Positions 16,275 through 25,515 of a stretch of 64,000 nt of DNA are shown here, piece after piece. The stretch is from Devosia sp. SD17-2. Lineage in GTDB: Bacteria; Pseudomonadota; Alphaproteobacteria; Rhizobiales; Devosiaceae. How positions within the stretch are numbered: position 1 is the first letter of the stretch; each line of letters starts with the position of its first letter. The DNA is taken from the NCBI RefSeq assembly GCF_029201565.1, contig NZ_CP104002.1:2311001-2375000 (forward strand), written 5' to 3'. The translations under genes were made by a program, and so were the position numbers. A model generated the notes under the pieces. It was not told the DNA's origin. It did no database searches and saw nothing but the letters and a program-made list of their open reading frames with translations.

Positions 16275-16967
16275 CTATTGCTGGCGACGCTGGAGGTGTT
16301 CGTAGACCGACTGGAGATGGCGACGCATGGCGGCTTCGGCGGCGATGGGGTTGCGGTCTTCCAGGGCGACGATGATGCTTTCGTGCTCGGCAAAGACGTC
16401 CGAACGGCGGGACTTCGAAAAGGTATTCTGCCGGGCGACGCGCCAGTCGGCACGCCGCAACGTAGCGGTCGCCAAATCGTACATGGCCAGCAGCAGGATA
16501 TTGTTTGCACCAGTGGCGATGGAGCGGTGGAAGGCGAAGTCGGCGTTTTCGAACCCGTGAGCGGTGTCGGCATTGGCCACGAAGTTGGCTTTCTGACGAA
16601 TATCCTGGATCTGTTCGCGGGACGCCCGCAGAGCGCAGAGGCGGGTCATGATGGGTTCGAACTCGATCCGTACTTCCATCATCTCTGCCGGACTGGTTTC
16701 GGCAGCCTCTTCGAGGAAGGCCTCGGGACGCGGGGGGTGGATGGAGGAGATGAACGTCCCCTGCCCCTGACGCCGCCATATAATGCCCTCCGCCTCCAGC
16801 CGATCGAGAACCTGCCGCAGACCATAGCGGCCCACATCGAGACGCGTACATAAGTCTCGCTCCGGCAGCAGGCGCCCGCCCTCGCTGAGGTCACCTGCCT
16901 CAATGGCTTCGCGCAGCCGCTTTGAAATCTCCTCGCTGCTTGCGCGTTTGCCCGCCTTGCCAACCAT
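16275..16967 (-). CDS. FadR/GntR-family transcriptional regulator with FCD domain
   Basis: The 230-residue regulator has an N-terminal winged helix (about 10-75, including GGRLLPERDLCTRLDVGRYGLRQVLDRLEAEGIIWRRQGQGTF) and an all-helical FCD ligand domain (about 90-220) with family histidines in FHRSIATGANN and EHESIIVALEDRNPIAAE. Such proteins repress catabolic operons and are released by an organic-acid-like ligand. I chose the ATG at 16967 behind GGGAGGGG; the frame runs further upstream without family similarity. It is divergent from the peptide transport/gamma-glutamyltransferase operon, with paired TGGTT/AACCA sites between. Confidence 0.9.
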   Translation of the reverse strand: MVGKAGKRASSEEISKRLREAIEAGDLSEGGRLLPERDLCTRLDVGRYGLRQVLDRLEAEGIIWRRQGQGTFISSIHPPRPEAFLEEAAETSPAEMMEVRIEFEPIMTRLCALRASREQIQDIRQKANFVANADTAHGFENADFAFHRSIATGANNILLLAMYDLATATLRRADWRVARQNTFSKSRRSDVFAEHESIIVALEDRNPIAAEAAMRRHLQSVYEHLQRRQQ

Positions 16968-17033
16968 CGTACCCCTCCCGACGCAAATGTCTATGCGCAC
17001 CCCAATAATCGCCCTCAGCACCATGAAACATAC

Positions 17034-17149
17034 AAACCAATCTTGCAAATGGTTTTTTAATACACGGCTAATTGCTAACTTGACGCCCAGTTTCCGCCAA
17101 TGTTTTATCGGGTGGCAAATTGGTTGTAGAACCAATGGTCTTAATGGTT
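17034..17149. promoter_or_regulatory. Candidate GntR operator cluster
   Basis: A perfect inverted repeat ATTGGTT-GTAG-AACCAAT spans 17119-17136, a size and centre typical of FadR-subfamily operators. A second, wider pair AAACCA (17034-17039) and TGGTTT (17050-17055) lies upstream, and another TGGTT occurs near 17144. The cluster sits between the FCD regulator and its divergent operon, about 70 bases before the first operon start codon. Confidence 0.5.
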
Positions 17150-17206
17150 CGAAAATGCCATGGGGATGGCGTGAGCCGGAGGCCCTTGGTGGCAAGGGAA
17201 TTTCAG

Positions 17207-18715
17207 ATGACACACTACAAGACTGCGCTTTCTGCCGGCGTGTTGGCGCTGATGGTCAGCACTACGGCTTTCGGGTCCGACCTGCGCATTGGCATGCGCG
17301 ACGATCCCGGTTCGCTCGACCCGGCGACTAATGCGACCTTTGTCGGCCGCGTCTCGCTGCAGTCGATCTGCGACAAGCTCGTGGACATCGACGCCCAGGG
17401 CAATCTCGTGCCGATGCTGGCGACGGACTGGGCCTGGTCTGCAGACGGCACCGAAGTCACGCTGACGCTGCGCCAGGACGTGGTCTTCCACGACGGCACG
17501 CCGTTCAACGCTGAAGCCGTCAAGTTCACCCTTGAGCGGAACAAGACCCTCGAAGGCTCGCGCCGTGCCAGCGAAATCTCGGCCATCGACACCATTGAAG
17601 TGGCCGACGAGTACACGGTCGTCTTCAAGCTCAAAGCCCCATCAGTTTCGCTGCTCACCCAGTTGACGGACCGCGCCGGCATGATCATTTCGCCAACCGC
17701 AGCCGCAGCGGTTTCGGCTGAAGATTTCGCCAATGCGCCGGTCTGCGCCGGCCCGTATTCGGTGGCCGAATATCTTCCCCAGGAGCGTCTGGTCATCAAG
17801 AAGTTCGCCGATCACTGGCGCGCTGCTGACTATTCCTTCGAAACCGTGACCTATCTGCCGATCACCGACACCAATGTGCGCCTGCTCAACCTGCGCTCGG
17901 GTGACCTCGACCTCGCAGAGAACATTGCACCCAACGATCTGCCCTCGATCGAGTCGGATTCCTCGCTGCAGATCGCCGTCGGCGACCAGCCCGCATACGA
18001 GATGATCCTGTTCAATCTCAACGGTGAAGGCGCCAACCCCACGGTTGCCGAGAATGTTGCGGTCCGTGAGGCCTTCAACCTTGCCATCGACCGCGAAGCG
18101 ATCAACCAGGTCGTCTTCGGTGGCCGTTACGCTGCCGGCAACCAGCCCTTCCCGCCGACCAGCCCCTGGTACAACACGGACTTCCCGGTGCCAGCGCGCG
18201 ATGTGGAGGCTGCCCGTGCCAAGCTCGCCGAAGCCGGCGTCGAGAGCGTCGAGATCGATCTCATGATCTCGACCTCGCCGGAGCGCCTCGCTGTTGCCGA
18301 GATGATGCAGGCCATGCTGTCGGAAGCCGGCATCACCCTCAACATCCAGCCAACCGAGTTCGTGTCCATGCGTGAGCGTGCAACGGCCGGCCAGTTCGAA
18401 GCCTATGTGATCGGCTCGTCCGGTCGCGTCGATCCGGACCTCAACGTGTCGCTTGTCCTCGCCTGCGGCGCTGCCAACAACGCCGGCAAGTATTGCAACG
18501 AAGAGCTCGATGCCCTCTTTGCCGAAGGCCGCGCAAACTCGGACGATGCTGCACGCAAGGAGATCTATCGCAAGGTGATCGCGACCATCATGGCCGATAT
18601 GCCGGGCATCTATCTCTATAACCAGCGCGCTGCATACGCGATGACTGCCGATATCGCCGGCTTCACCGCCTATCCCGATGGCATCATCCGCCTCGACGGC
18701 GTCTCCCGCGACTAA
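17207..18715 (+). CDS. ABC transporter substrate-binding protein, family 5
   Basis: The 502-residue periplasmic protein begins with a signal peptide (TALSAGVLALMVSTTAFGS) and shows the family 5 (Dpp/Opp/Nik) layout: IGMRDDPGSLDPATNATF, LVPMLATDWAWSADGTEVTLTLRQDVVFHDGTPFNAEAVKFTLER, and C-terminal DALFAEGRANSD. It binds peptides, glutathione-like compounds or other oligomeric solutes. I chose the ATG at 17207 because the signal peptide begins there. It is the first gene of a long operon and is followed by a strong hairpin, which would keep the binding protein more abundant than the transporter subunits. Confidence 0.92.
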   Translation: MTHYKTALSAGVLALMVSTTAFGSDLRIGMRDDPGSLDPATNATFVGRVSLQSICDKLVDIDAQGNLVPMLATDWAWSADGTEVTLTLRQDVVFHDGTPFNAEAVKFTLERNKTLEGSRRASEISAIDTIEVADEYTVVFKLKAPSVSLLTQLTDRAGMIISPTAAAAVSAEDFANAPVCAGPYSVAEYLPQERLVIKKFADHWRAADYSFETVTYLPITDTNVRLLNLRSGDLDLAENIAPNDLPSIESDSSLQIAVGDQPAYEMILFNLNGEGANPTVAENVAVREAFNLAIDREAINQVVFGGRYAAGNQPFPPTSPWYNTDFPVPARDVEAARAKLAEAGVESVEIDLMISTSPERLAVAEMMQAMLSEAGITLNIQPTEFVSMRERATAGQFEAYVIGSSGRVDPDLNVSLVLACGAANNAGKYCNEELDALFAEGRANSDDAARKEIYRKVIATIMADMPGIYLYNQRAAYAMTADIAGFTAYPDGIIRLDGVSRD

Positions 18716-18722
18716 AGCCTCT

Positions 18723-18752
18723 GCCGGCGTGCCCAAGGGCGCGCCGGCTTTT
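18723..18752 (+). terminator. Intra-operon hairpin after the binding-protein gene
   Basis: GCCGGCGTGCCC (18723-18734) and GGGCGCGCCGGC (18737-18748) pair over almost 12 bp with one G-U wobble, followed by TTTTC. It lies eight bases after the stop. Partial termination or 3'-end protection here is the usual way to raise binding-protein levels. Confidence 0.65.
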
Positions 18753-18784
18753 CCTGCAGAACGCACTAGTGCCACGGGGCAAGC

Positions 18785-19774
18785 GTGACTGATCCAACTC
18801 AAACTCTGCTCGACGTGCGAAACCTCTCTGTCACCTTCGCCAAGGGAACGGAAGAGCAGTCGACCGTCGTCGATGACGTGAGCTTTTCCATCAGCCCGGG
18901 CCGCACGCTGGGCATCGTCGGCGAATCCGGCAGTGGCAAGAGCGTCACCTCGCTCGCCATCATGGGCCTTCTCGGGGGTGGCGTCGCTGTCGGCGGCTCA
19001 GCCGTATTCGACGGGATGGACCTGCTGCAGCAAAGTCCTGCCGACTGGCGGGATGTCCGCGGCAATCGTATCGCCATGATCTTCCAGGAGCCGATGACAT
19101 CGCTCAATCCAGCCTACACGGTTGGAATGCAGATCTCGGAGTCGCTGATCCGGCACAAAAATCTCGACAAGGATCAGGCGCGTACACGCGCCATCGAACT
19201 GCTCAAGCTGGTGCGCATTCCTTCGCCCGAGCGGCGCTATGACGACTATCCGCACAAGCTGTCCGGCGGCATGCGGCAGCGCGTTATGATTGCCATGGCC
19301 TTGGCCTGCGAGCCGCAATTGCTCATCGCCGATGAGCCGACGACTGCGCTCGATGTGACCGTCCAGGCACAAATTCTCTATCTCATCGGCAAGCTGCGCG
19401 AAGAAACCGGCGCGGCTATCGCCCTGATTACCCATGACCTGGGCGTAGTTGCCCAGGTCTGCGATGACGTCGTCGTCATGTATGCCGGCCAGGTGGTGGA
19501 ACAGGCGCCGGTGGAAGACCTCTTCGCCTTTCCGCAGCACCCCTACACGGTTGGCCTGCTCGGTTCGCTTCCCAAATTCGGTGAACGCAAGACGCGCCTG
19601 CCGGTGGTCGAGGGCGCGATGCCCGCGCCGAGTGCGCGTTCCGGCGGCTGCCGCTTTGCCGACCGGTGCCCGTTCCGGATCGAAAAATGCGACACCCCGC
19701 CGCCGCTGGTGAAGCTGTCCGAAACCCGCAACTCCCGTTGCTGGCGCACGCCCCTGGAGACACTGGCGTCATGA
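18785..19774 (+). CDS. Peptide-type ABC transporter ATP-binding protein (DppD/OppD-like)
   Basis: The 329-residue ATPase shows Walker A GESGSGKS, signature [16 protein letters not shown], Walker [13 protein letters not shown] and the switch histidine in [10 protein letters not shown]. The C-terminal oligopeptide/dipeptide domain contains cysteines in [12 protein letters not shown] and KCDTPPP, as in iron-sulfur-binding Dpp/Opp ATPases. The start is GTG, with GGGG a few bases upstream. It energises import of the ligand bound by the preceding protein and overlaps the next ATPase gene by four bases. Confidence 0.93.
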   Translation: MTDPTQTLLDVRNLSVTFAKGTEEQSTVVDDVSFSISPGRTLGIVGESGSGKSVTSLAIMGLLGGGVAVGGSAVFDGMDLLQQSPADWRDVRGNRIAMIFQEPMTSLNPAYTVGMQISESLIRHKNLDKDQARTRAIELLKLVRIPSPERRYDDYPHKLSGGMRQRVMIAMALACEPQLLIADEPTTALDVTVQAQILYLIGKLREETGAAIALITHDLGVVAQVCDDVVVMYAGQVVEQAPVEDLFAFPQHPYTVGLLGSLPKFGERKTRLPVVEGAMPAPSARSGGCRFADRCPFRIEKCDTPPPLVKLSETRNSRCWRTPLETLAS

Positions 19775-20838
19775 ACTTGCTCAAGGTGGAGAAGCTCTCC
19801 AAGGAATTCGTTGCCGAACGCACGATCTTTGGCCGTCCGCGGAAGACCGTCCGGGCTGTCGACGACGTTTCGTTCGAGATCGCGCGCGGTGAGACTTTGG
19901 CGCTGGTGGGCGAGTCAGGCTGTGGCAAGTCCACGCTCGGCCGGCTGATCATGCGGCTGATCGAACCGAGCGGCGGGACCGCCGAGCTTTCGGGGGAAGA
20001 TATTTCCACCCTTAGCGGCAAGGCGCTGCTGTCGCTGCGCAAGCGCGTGCAACTGGTGTTTCAGGACCCGTTCTCATCACTCAATCCGCAGATGACGGTC
20101 GGTCAGGCCATTGCCGAGCCGTTGATGCTGCATGATATCGTACCTGCTGCAGAGCGGCCTGCCCGAGTCCGGGAGCTGTTGAGTGCGGTCGGCCTTTCGC
20201 CCCAGCACATGCACCGGTATCCGCACGAATTTTCCGGCGGACAGCGCCAACGCATCGTCATCGCCCGCGCTCTCGCGTCCCAGCCTGAACTGGTGGTCTG
20301 TGATGAGCCGGTCTCGGCACTCGACGTCTCTATCCGCTCGCAGGTGCTCAACCTTCTGGCAGACCTGCAGAAGCAGTTCGGCTTCACCTATCTCTTCATC
20401 TCCCATGACCTCTCGGTGGTCCGGCATATCGCCGACCGCGTCGCAGTGATGTATCTCGGCCGGATCGTCGAGATCGGCGACACCGAGGATGTTTTCGTGC
20501 GGCCGCGCCATCCCTATACGCGCGCGCTGATAGCTTCGATCCCGCAACCGGATCCGGCGGGTCGAGACAATATGCGCCCGCTCGAAGGCGATATGCCGAG
20601 CCCGCTCAATCCGCCCTCGGGCTGCCATTTCCACACGCGGTGCGCTTTCGCGCAGGAGCGGTGCAAGCAGGAGCGCCCTGCCCTCGTGAGCAGCAATGGA
20701 CGCCAGCCGGCCGCCTGCCACTTTCAGGATGAGCTTCCGCCGCCCGACGATCTTGCCGGCGCAGCCCACGTGGACCCACGCCTCGAGCGCCTCTTTGCAG
20801 CCTTCCGCGCGGACAGCACGAAAGGGACAACCCCATGA
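19771..20838 (+). CDS. Peptide-type ABC transporter ATP-binding protein (DppF/OppF-like)
   Basis: The 355-residue second ATPase of the transporter has Walker A GESGCGKSTLGR, FQDPFSSLNPQ in the Q-loop region, signature FSGGQRQRIVIARALA and Walker B LVVCDEPVSALD. The C-terminal cysteine-containing extension reads SGCHFHTRCAFAQERC. The ATG at 19771 overlaps the previous stop by four bases, and this gene overlaps the following permease by four bases, so the subunits are translationally coupled. Confidence 0.93.
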   Translation: MNLLKVEKLSKEFVAERTIFGRPRKTVRAVDDVSFEIARGETLALVGESGCGKSTLGRLIMRLIEPSGGTAELSGEDISTLSGKALLSLRKRVQLVFQDPFSSLNPQMTVGQAIAEPLMLHDIVPAAERPARVRELLSAVGLSPQHMHRYPHEFSGGQRQRIVIARALASQPELVVCDEPVSALDVSIRSQVLNLLADLQKQFGFTYLFISHDLSVVRHIADRVAVMYLGRIVEIGDTEDVFVRPRHPYTRALIASIPQPDPAGRDNMRPLEGDMPSPLNPPSGCHFHTRCAFAQERCKQERPALVSSNGRQPAACHFQDELPPPDDLAGAAHVDPRLERLFAAFRADSTKGTTP

Positions 20839-21776
20839 TCCGCCTGATCGGAAAACGGCTTCTTGAAATCATTCCGACACTGCTGATCCTGTCGGTCATC
20901 ATCTTCCTGCTGCAACGCCTATTGCCAGGCGATCCCGCGATCGCCCTTGCGGGCGAAGAGGCCGGAGCGGAGCTGATCGAGCAGATCCGGCAGCAATATG
21001 GGCTCGACCGCCCCCTGCCGCTGCAATATTTCGACTGGATCGGAGGCGTCTTGCAGGGCGACCTCGGGCAATCCATGCGCATGCGCCGTCCGGTGCTTGA
21101 TCTCATCGCCTCGCGCCTGCCCGTGACACTGCAGCTCGCCGTTATGGCGATGGTGCTGGCGCTCGGCGTCGGGCTCGTCGCCGGCGTGATTGCCGCCGTC
21201 AAGAAGCGTAGCGCGTGGGATTACGGCGCCAATGTCTTCGCACTGGCCGGAATTTCGGTGCCTAATTTCTGGCTCGGCATCATGATGATCCTGGTGTTTT
21301 CGGTCACCCTTAACTGGCTGCCGGCGTCCGGCTATGTCAGCCCGTTCGAGGATCCCGCCCGATCATTCCTCAGCCTGCTGATGCCCTCCATCGTGCTTGG
21401 CAGTGCCATTGCGGGCGTCATCATGCGCCATACGCGCTCGGCCATGCTGCAGGCGTTGCAGAGCGATTATGTCCGCACGGCCCGCGCCAAGGGCCTTGAT
21501 GAGAAGACCGTGGTCATTCGCCACGCCATGCGCAATGCGCTGACCCCGATCATCACCCTTGGTGCGCTTGAGTTCGGCAGTCTTCTCGGCGGCGCCGTGC
21601 TCACCGAGCAGATCTTCAACATCCCGGGCTTCGGCAAGCTGATCGTCGATGCCGTCTACAACCGGGATTATGCCGTCGTTCAGGGCGTGGTGCTGGTCAC
21701 GGCGCTTGTCTACGTAATTCTGAGCCTCTTGGCCGACATCGGCTACATGCTCGCCAACCCCAAATTGCGGGGCTAG
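20835..21776 (+). CDS. Peptide-type ABC transporter permease (DppB-like)
   Basis: The 313-residue inner-membrane permease has about six helices. It starts with the DppB-type N-terminus (IRLIGKRLLEIIPTLLILSVIIFLLQRLLPGDPA), has QYGLDRPLPLQY in the periplasmic loop and carries the EAA-like ATPase-coupling loop in DYVRTARAKGLDEKTVVIRHAMRNAL. It forms the channel with the DppC-like partner. Confidence 0.93.
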   Translation: MIRLIGKRLLEIIPTLLILSVIIFLLQRLLPGDPAIALAGEEAGAELIEQIRQQYGLDRPLPLQYFDWIGGVLQGDLGQSMRMRRPVLDLIASRLPVTLQLAVMAMVLALGVGLVAGVIAAVKKRSAWDYGANVFALAGISVPNFWLGIMMILVFSVTLNWLPASGYVSPFEDPARSFLSLLMPSIVLGSAIAGVIMRHTRSAMLQALQSDYVRTARAKGLDEKTVVIRHAMRNALTPIITLGALEFGSLLGGAVLTEQIFNIPGFGKLIVDAVYNRDYAVVQGVVLVTALVYVILSLLADIGYMLANPKLRG

Positions 21777-21780
21777 GACC

Positions 21781-22656
21781 ATGACCAACGCAACCAGCCC
21801 CACCATGGCTGCCGATCACGAAAACCGGTTCGGCCAATTCGCCAAGCGCCTGTTCCGGCATAAGGGAGCAATCGTCGGCCTGTGCTTTATCGTCCTCGTC
21901 GTCCTCGCCGCGATCTTTGCGCCGATCGTCACCAGCTTTGATCCGAATGCGCAGGATTATACTGCCATCCGGCAGGGCCCGAGCCTGTTGCACTGGTTCG
22001 GCACCGACGAACTCGGACGCGACATGTTCGCCCGCATCATCTATGGCGCGCGCGCTTCGCTTCTTGCCGGGCTGATCTCGGTGGTGATCGCCATCGCCAT
22101 TGGCGTGCCCCTGGGTCTCATTGCCGGCTATTTCGGCGGCTGGGCCGACGTCGGCATCAGCCGCGTTGCCGACGCCATGCTGGCCATGCCGTTCCTGATC
22201 CTCGCGATTTCGCTGGCGGCTTTTCTCGGGCCCAGCCTCATCAACTCGATGATCGCGATCGGCGTGACGGCAGCCCCTCTCTTTGTCCGCCTGACCCGTG
22301 GCCAGGTGATCAGCGTCAAGTCCGAGGATTATGTGGAGGCGGCCCGCTCGATGGGCAATTCTCACGCGCGCATCGCCTTCCGGCACGTATTGCCCAATGT
22401 ACTGCCGGCACTGATCGTCCAGGCAACCCTCACCATCGCTGCGGCCATTATTTCGGAGGCGAGCCTGTCGTTCCTTGGCCTTGGTCAGCAGCCGCCGGCG
22501 GCATCCTGGGGTTCGATCCTCAACACTGCTCAGCGCTCGCTGTCTACGGCACCGTGGATCGCCGCCTGGCCGGGCATGATGATCTTCCTCACAGTTCTCA
22601 GTTTCAATCTCCTCGGCGACGGACTTCGGGACGCTTTCGATCCCCGTAGTCGCTGA
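21781..22656 (+). CDS. Peptide-type ABC transporter permease (DppC-like)
   Basis: The 291-residue permease shows the N-terminal cytoplasmic stretch and first helix of DppC proteins (RLFRHKGAIVGLCFIVLVVLAAIFAPIV), then WFGTDELGRDMFARIIYGAR and the EAA loop DYVEAARSMGNSHARIAFRHVLPNV. Its C-terminal GDGLRDAFDPRSR is typical. It completes the importer encoded from 17207. Confidence 0.93.
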   Translation: MTNATSPTMAADHENRFGQFAKRLFRHKGAIVGLCFIVLVVLAAIFAPIVTSFDPNAQDYTAIRQGPSLLHWFGTDELGRDMFARIIYGARASLLAGLISVVIAIAIGVPLGLIAGYFGGWADVGISRVADAMLAMPFLILAISLAAFLGPSLINSMIAIGVTAAPLFVRLTRGQVISVKSEDYVEAARSMGNSHARIAFRHVLPNVLPALIVQATLTIAAAIISEASLSFLGLGQQPPAASWGSILNTAQRSLSTAPWIAAWPGMMIFLTVLSFNLLGDGLRDAFDPRSR

Positions 22657-22675
22657 TTTTCTGAAAGGTATTCCC

Positions 22676-23776
22676 ATGCGTATCGTAGTTGTCGGTGCCG
22701 GTATCCTGGGCTCCAGCGCGGCTTACCACCTGAGCCAGCGCGACAATGTCGAGGTGACGGTCATTGATCAGGTGCATCAGGGCAAGGCGACCCTGGCCGG
22801 TGCAGGCATTGTCTGCCCTTGGGCCACAAAGGTCACTGACCCTGATTTTTACCGCTTCTATGCTGCTGGCGGCGCCTATTACCGCCCGCTGGTAGAAGGT
22901 CTTGCCGCTCGTGGTGAAACCGAGTTTGGCTACCGCCAGGTTGGCGCGCTGGTGCTGGCCGAAACCGAAGAGCAGCTGGCCGAAATCGAAGCGCGCGTCC
23001 TTCCGCGTGTTGCCGATGTTCCTGAAGCGGGCGCCGTCCGCCGGGTCAGCGCTGCCGAGACCAAGCAGATGTTCCCCCCGCTGCGCGATGGCCTGATGGC
23101 CCTCCACATTCCCGGTGGTGCACGCGTCGAAGCGCGCGCCATTGCGGGTGCGATGCGCCGCGCCGCTGAAGCCAATGGCGCGATTTTCCGCCAGGGTCAC
23201 GCCGACATCGAGAGCAAGGACGGCAAGGCAAGCGTGAGCCTCGATGGCGAGGCCATTGCAGCCGACATGGTCATCGTCACCGCCGGCGCATGGGCCAACC
23301 AGGCCCTGACCGCAATCGGCGCGACCATTTCCGTTGAACCGCAGCGTGGCCAGATCGTGCATCTGGGCGTCAAGGAAGAAACCATCGACTGGCCGGTGCT
23401 GCTGCCGCAGGTCTCGCACTACATGCTGGCGTTCGACGACAATCGCGTCGTTGCCGGTGCGACCCGCGAAAACGGCGTCGGGTTCGACTACCGCCTCACC
23501 GCAGGTGGACAGGCGGAAGTGCTCAACTTCGCACTCGATCTGGCACCTGGCCTTTCCGATGCCACCCATATCGAGACGCGCATCGGTCTCCGCCCGATGG
23601 CTGAAAACTACAAGCCGCTGATCGGCGCCCTGCCCGGCTTCGACAACGTGCTGATCGGCAACGGCCTGGGCGCCGGCGGCCTCACCATGGGCCCGCTTGC
23701 AGGCAAGCTGCTGACCCAGCTGGCCATGGGCGAAGCGACCGATATCGACCTCGCTCCCTACGCCGTGGGAGCCTGA
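22676..23776 (+). CDS. FAD-dependent oxidoreductase of the DAO family
   Basis: The 366-residue flavoenzyme has an N-terminal dinucleotide-binding motif (VVGAGILGSSAAYHLSQ) and a DAO fold (glycine/D-amino acid oxidase type). Family marks are GGARVEARAIAGAMRRAAEANGA in the middle, PQRGQIVHL in the substrate domain, and IGLRPMAENYKPLIGALPG with GNGLGAGGLTMGP at the C-terminus. It likely oxidises an amino or imino acid released from the imported compound. Codons here use more GGT and GTT than the neighbours, though still in genome style. The exact substrate is unknown. Confidence 0.88.
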   Translation: MRIVVVGAGILGSSAAYHLSQRDNVEVTVIDQVHQGKATLAGAGIVCPWATKVTDPDFYRFYAAGGAYYRPLVEGLAARGETEFGYRQVGALVLAETEEQLAEIEARVLPRVADVPEAGAVRRVSAAETKQMFPPLRDGLMALHIPGGARVEARAIAGAMRRAAEANGAIFRQGHADIESKDGKASVSLDGEAIAADMVIVTAGAWANQALTAIGATISVEPQRGQIVHLGVKEETIDWPVLLPQVSHYMLAFDDNRVVAGATRENGVGFDYRLTAGGQAEVLNFALDLAPGLSDATHIETRIGLRPMAENYKPLIGALPGFDNVLIGNGLGAGGLTMGPLAGKLLTQLAMGEATDIDLAPYAVGA

Positions 23777-23783
23777 CGCCACC

Positions 23784-25514
23784 ATGACACAATCGTCAGT
23801 CGCACCGCACCGCACGCGCCATATCGGCACCAGGCACATGGCCGCCGCCGGTCATTATCTCGCCGCGCAGGTTTCCCTGCAGGTTCTTGAGGCCGGCGGC
23901 AACGCCATCGATGCCGGCGTCGCCGGGGGCATCACCCTTGGCGTCGTGCAGAGCGAATACGTCTGCTTTGGCGGCGTCGCTCCGACCATGATCTATTGGG
24001 CCGAGACTGACGAGGTCATTTCGATCAGCGGGCTGGGCACCTGGCCCGCCCTCACCGATGCCAGCCTCTTTCGGACGGAGCACGGCAACAAGATGCCGCC
24101 GGGTCTGCTGCGCACGATCGTGCCGGCAGCACCGGATAGCTGGATCACCGCGCTTGAGCGCTATGGAACGATGTCGTTTGGCGAGTGTGCGGCCCAGGCC
24201 CTGCGCTTCGCCCGCGACGGTTTCCCCGTCCCCTCGCTGATGGCGGAGATCATCGCCGATCATGAGGAAGAATACCGTCGCTGGCCGGCCAATGCCGAGA
24301 TTTACCTGCCGGGTGGGAAACCGCCGAAGGCCGGCGATATCCTGGTGCAGTCCGACCTCGCCAACACCATTACCTATATGATCGACGAAGAGCGTGCTGC
24401 TGCTGCCAAGGGTGGCCGCGCCGCCGGGCTCAGCGCCGCTCGGAACGCGTTCTACAAGGGTGACATTGCCAAGGCGATTGTCTCCTACCACCGCGAGCAC
24501 GGCGGCTGGATGCGGGAAGACGATCTTGCCAATTTCCGCGTAGAGGTCGAGAAGCCTGCGGCGGTGCAGTTCGGCGACGCCGACATTTTTACCTGCGGCC
24601 CGTGGTGCCAGGGACCAGTGCTCGGCCAGACCTTTGCCATGCTGGACGGCATCGACCTGCGCGCGCTCGGTCACAACAGCGTTGAATACATCCATCTCCT
24701 CGTCGAGACGATGAAGCTGGCTTATGGCGACCGGCACGAACTCTATGGCGACCCCAATTTCGTCGACGTCCCGCTGGCAAAGCTGCTCAGCCCCGAGTAT
24801 GCCGCCGAGCGCCGCAAGCTGATCGATACGGAGGCTGCCCACCCCGGCATGCCCGAGGCAGGTCTGCCCTCGAACTGGGGCCGTAATCCTGATCCGGATC
24901 CGCGCAACGGCCGGCGCGATCCCGGTGAACTGGACACCTCCTATGTCTGTGTCGTTGACCGGCAGGGCAATGCCTTCTCGGCGACGCCGAGCGACGGCTC
25001 GGTGGGCGCGCCAGTCATCCCCGGTCTCGGCTTTGTCCCCTCGGCGCGCGGCGTGCAGTCGTTCCTTGACCCACGTGCGCCCGCCGTCGCCGGTCCCGGC
25101 CGCCGTCCGCGCCTGACCCCCGCCCCTGCGTTTGCCCGCAAGAAGGGGGAGTGGATCATGCCGATCGGTTCGCCGGGCAATGACGTCCAGCCGCAGGCGA
25201 TGCTGCAGACTTATCTCAATCTGCACGTCTTCGGGATGACCATGCAGGAGGCCGTGGACGCGCCGCGCTTTGCGACCTTCTCCTACCCCCGCTCTTCCAT
25301 TCCCCATTCCTATGACCCCGGGCTGCTCAAGCTCGAGGCCCGCATCGATGCGTCGGTCGGCGAGCAGCTGACGGCCATGGGACACGATGTGAAATACTGG
25401 AAGGATTGGGAATACGCCGCGGGCGGTGTCTGCTCGATCATCAAGAAATTCAACACCGGAACGCTCGAGGGCGGATCGGATTCACGCCGCCCGACGGCTG
25501 TAGCAGGGTGGTAA
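23784..25514 (+). CDS. Gamma-glutamyltransferase family protein, copy 1
   Basis: The 576-residue Ntn-hydrolase belongs to the gamma-glutamyltranspeptidase family, which cleaves itself into large and small subunits and removes gamma-glutamyl groups. The probable catalytic threonine that starts the small subunit is T385 in LDTSYVCVVDRQGNAFS. GSPGNDVQPQAMLQTYLNL corresponds to the usual GGSRI region of the active site but differs from it. No signal peptide is seen, suggesting cytoplasmic action on an imported substrate. It is directly followed, one base later, by a second family member. Confidence 0.85.
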   Translation: MTQSSVAPHRTRHIGTRHMAAAGHYLAAQVSLQVLEAGGNAIDAGVAGGITLGVVQSEYVCFGGVAPTMIYWAETDEVISISGLGTWPALTDASLFRTEHGNKMPPGLLRTIVPAAPDSWITALERYGTMSFGECAAQALRFARDGFPVPSLMAEIIADHEEEYRRWPANAEIYLPGGKPPKAGDILVQSDLANTITYMIDEERAAAAKGGRAAGLSAARNAFYKGDIAKAIVSYHREHGGWMREDDLANFRVEVEKPAAVQFGDADIFTCGPWCQGPVLGQTFAMLDGIDLRALGHNSVEYIHLLVETMKLAYGDRHELYGDPNFVDVPLAKLLSPEYAAERRKLIDTEAAHPGMPEAGLPSNWGRNPDPDPRNGRRDPGELDTSYVCVVDRQGNAFSATPSDGSVGAPVIPGLGFVPSARGVQSFLDPRAPAVAGPGRRPRLTPAPAFARKKGEWIMPIGSPGNDVQPQAMLQTYLNLHVFGMTMQEAVDAPRFATFSYPRSSIPHSYDPGLLKLEARIDASVGEQLTAMGHDVKYWKDWEYAAGGVCSIIKKFNTGTLEGGSDSRRPTAVAGW

Positions 25515-25515
25515 G

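Noticed and set aside
23796..25385. A 529-codon minus-strand frame
   Set aside because: It lies entirely opposite gamma-glutamyltransferase copy 1 and has no family features; composition explains it.
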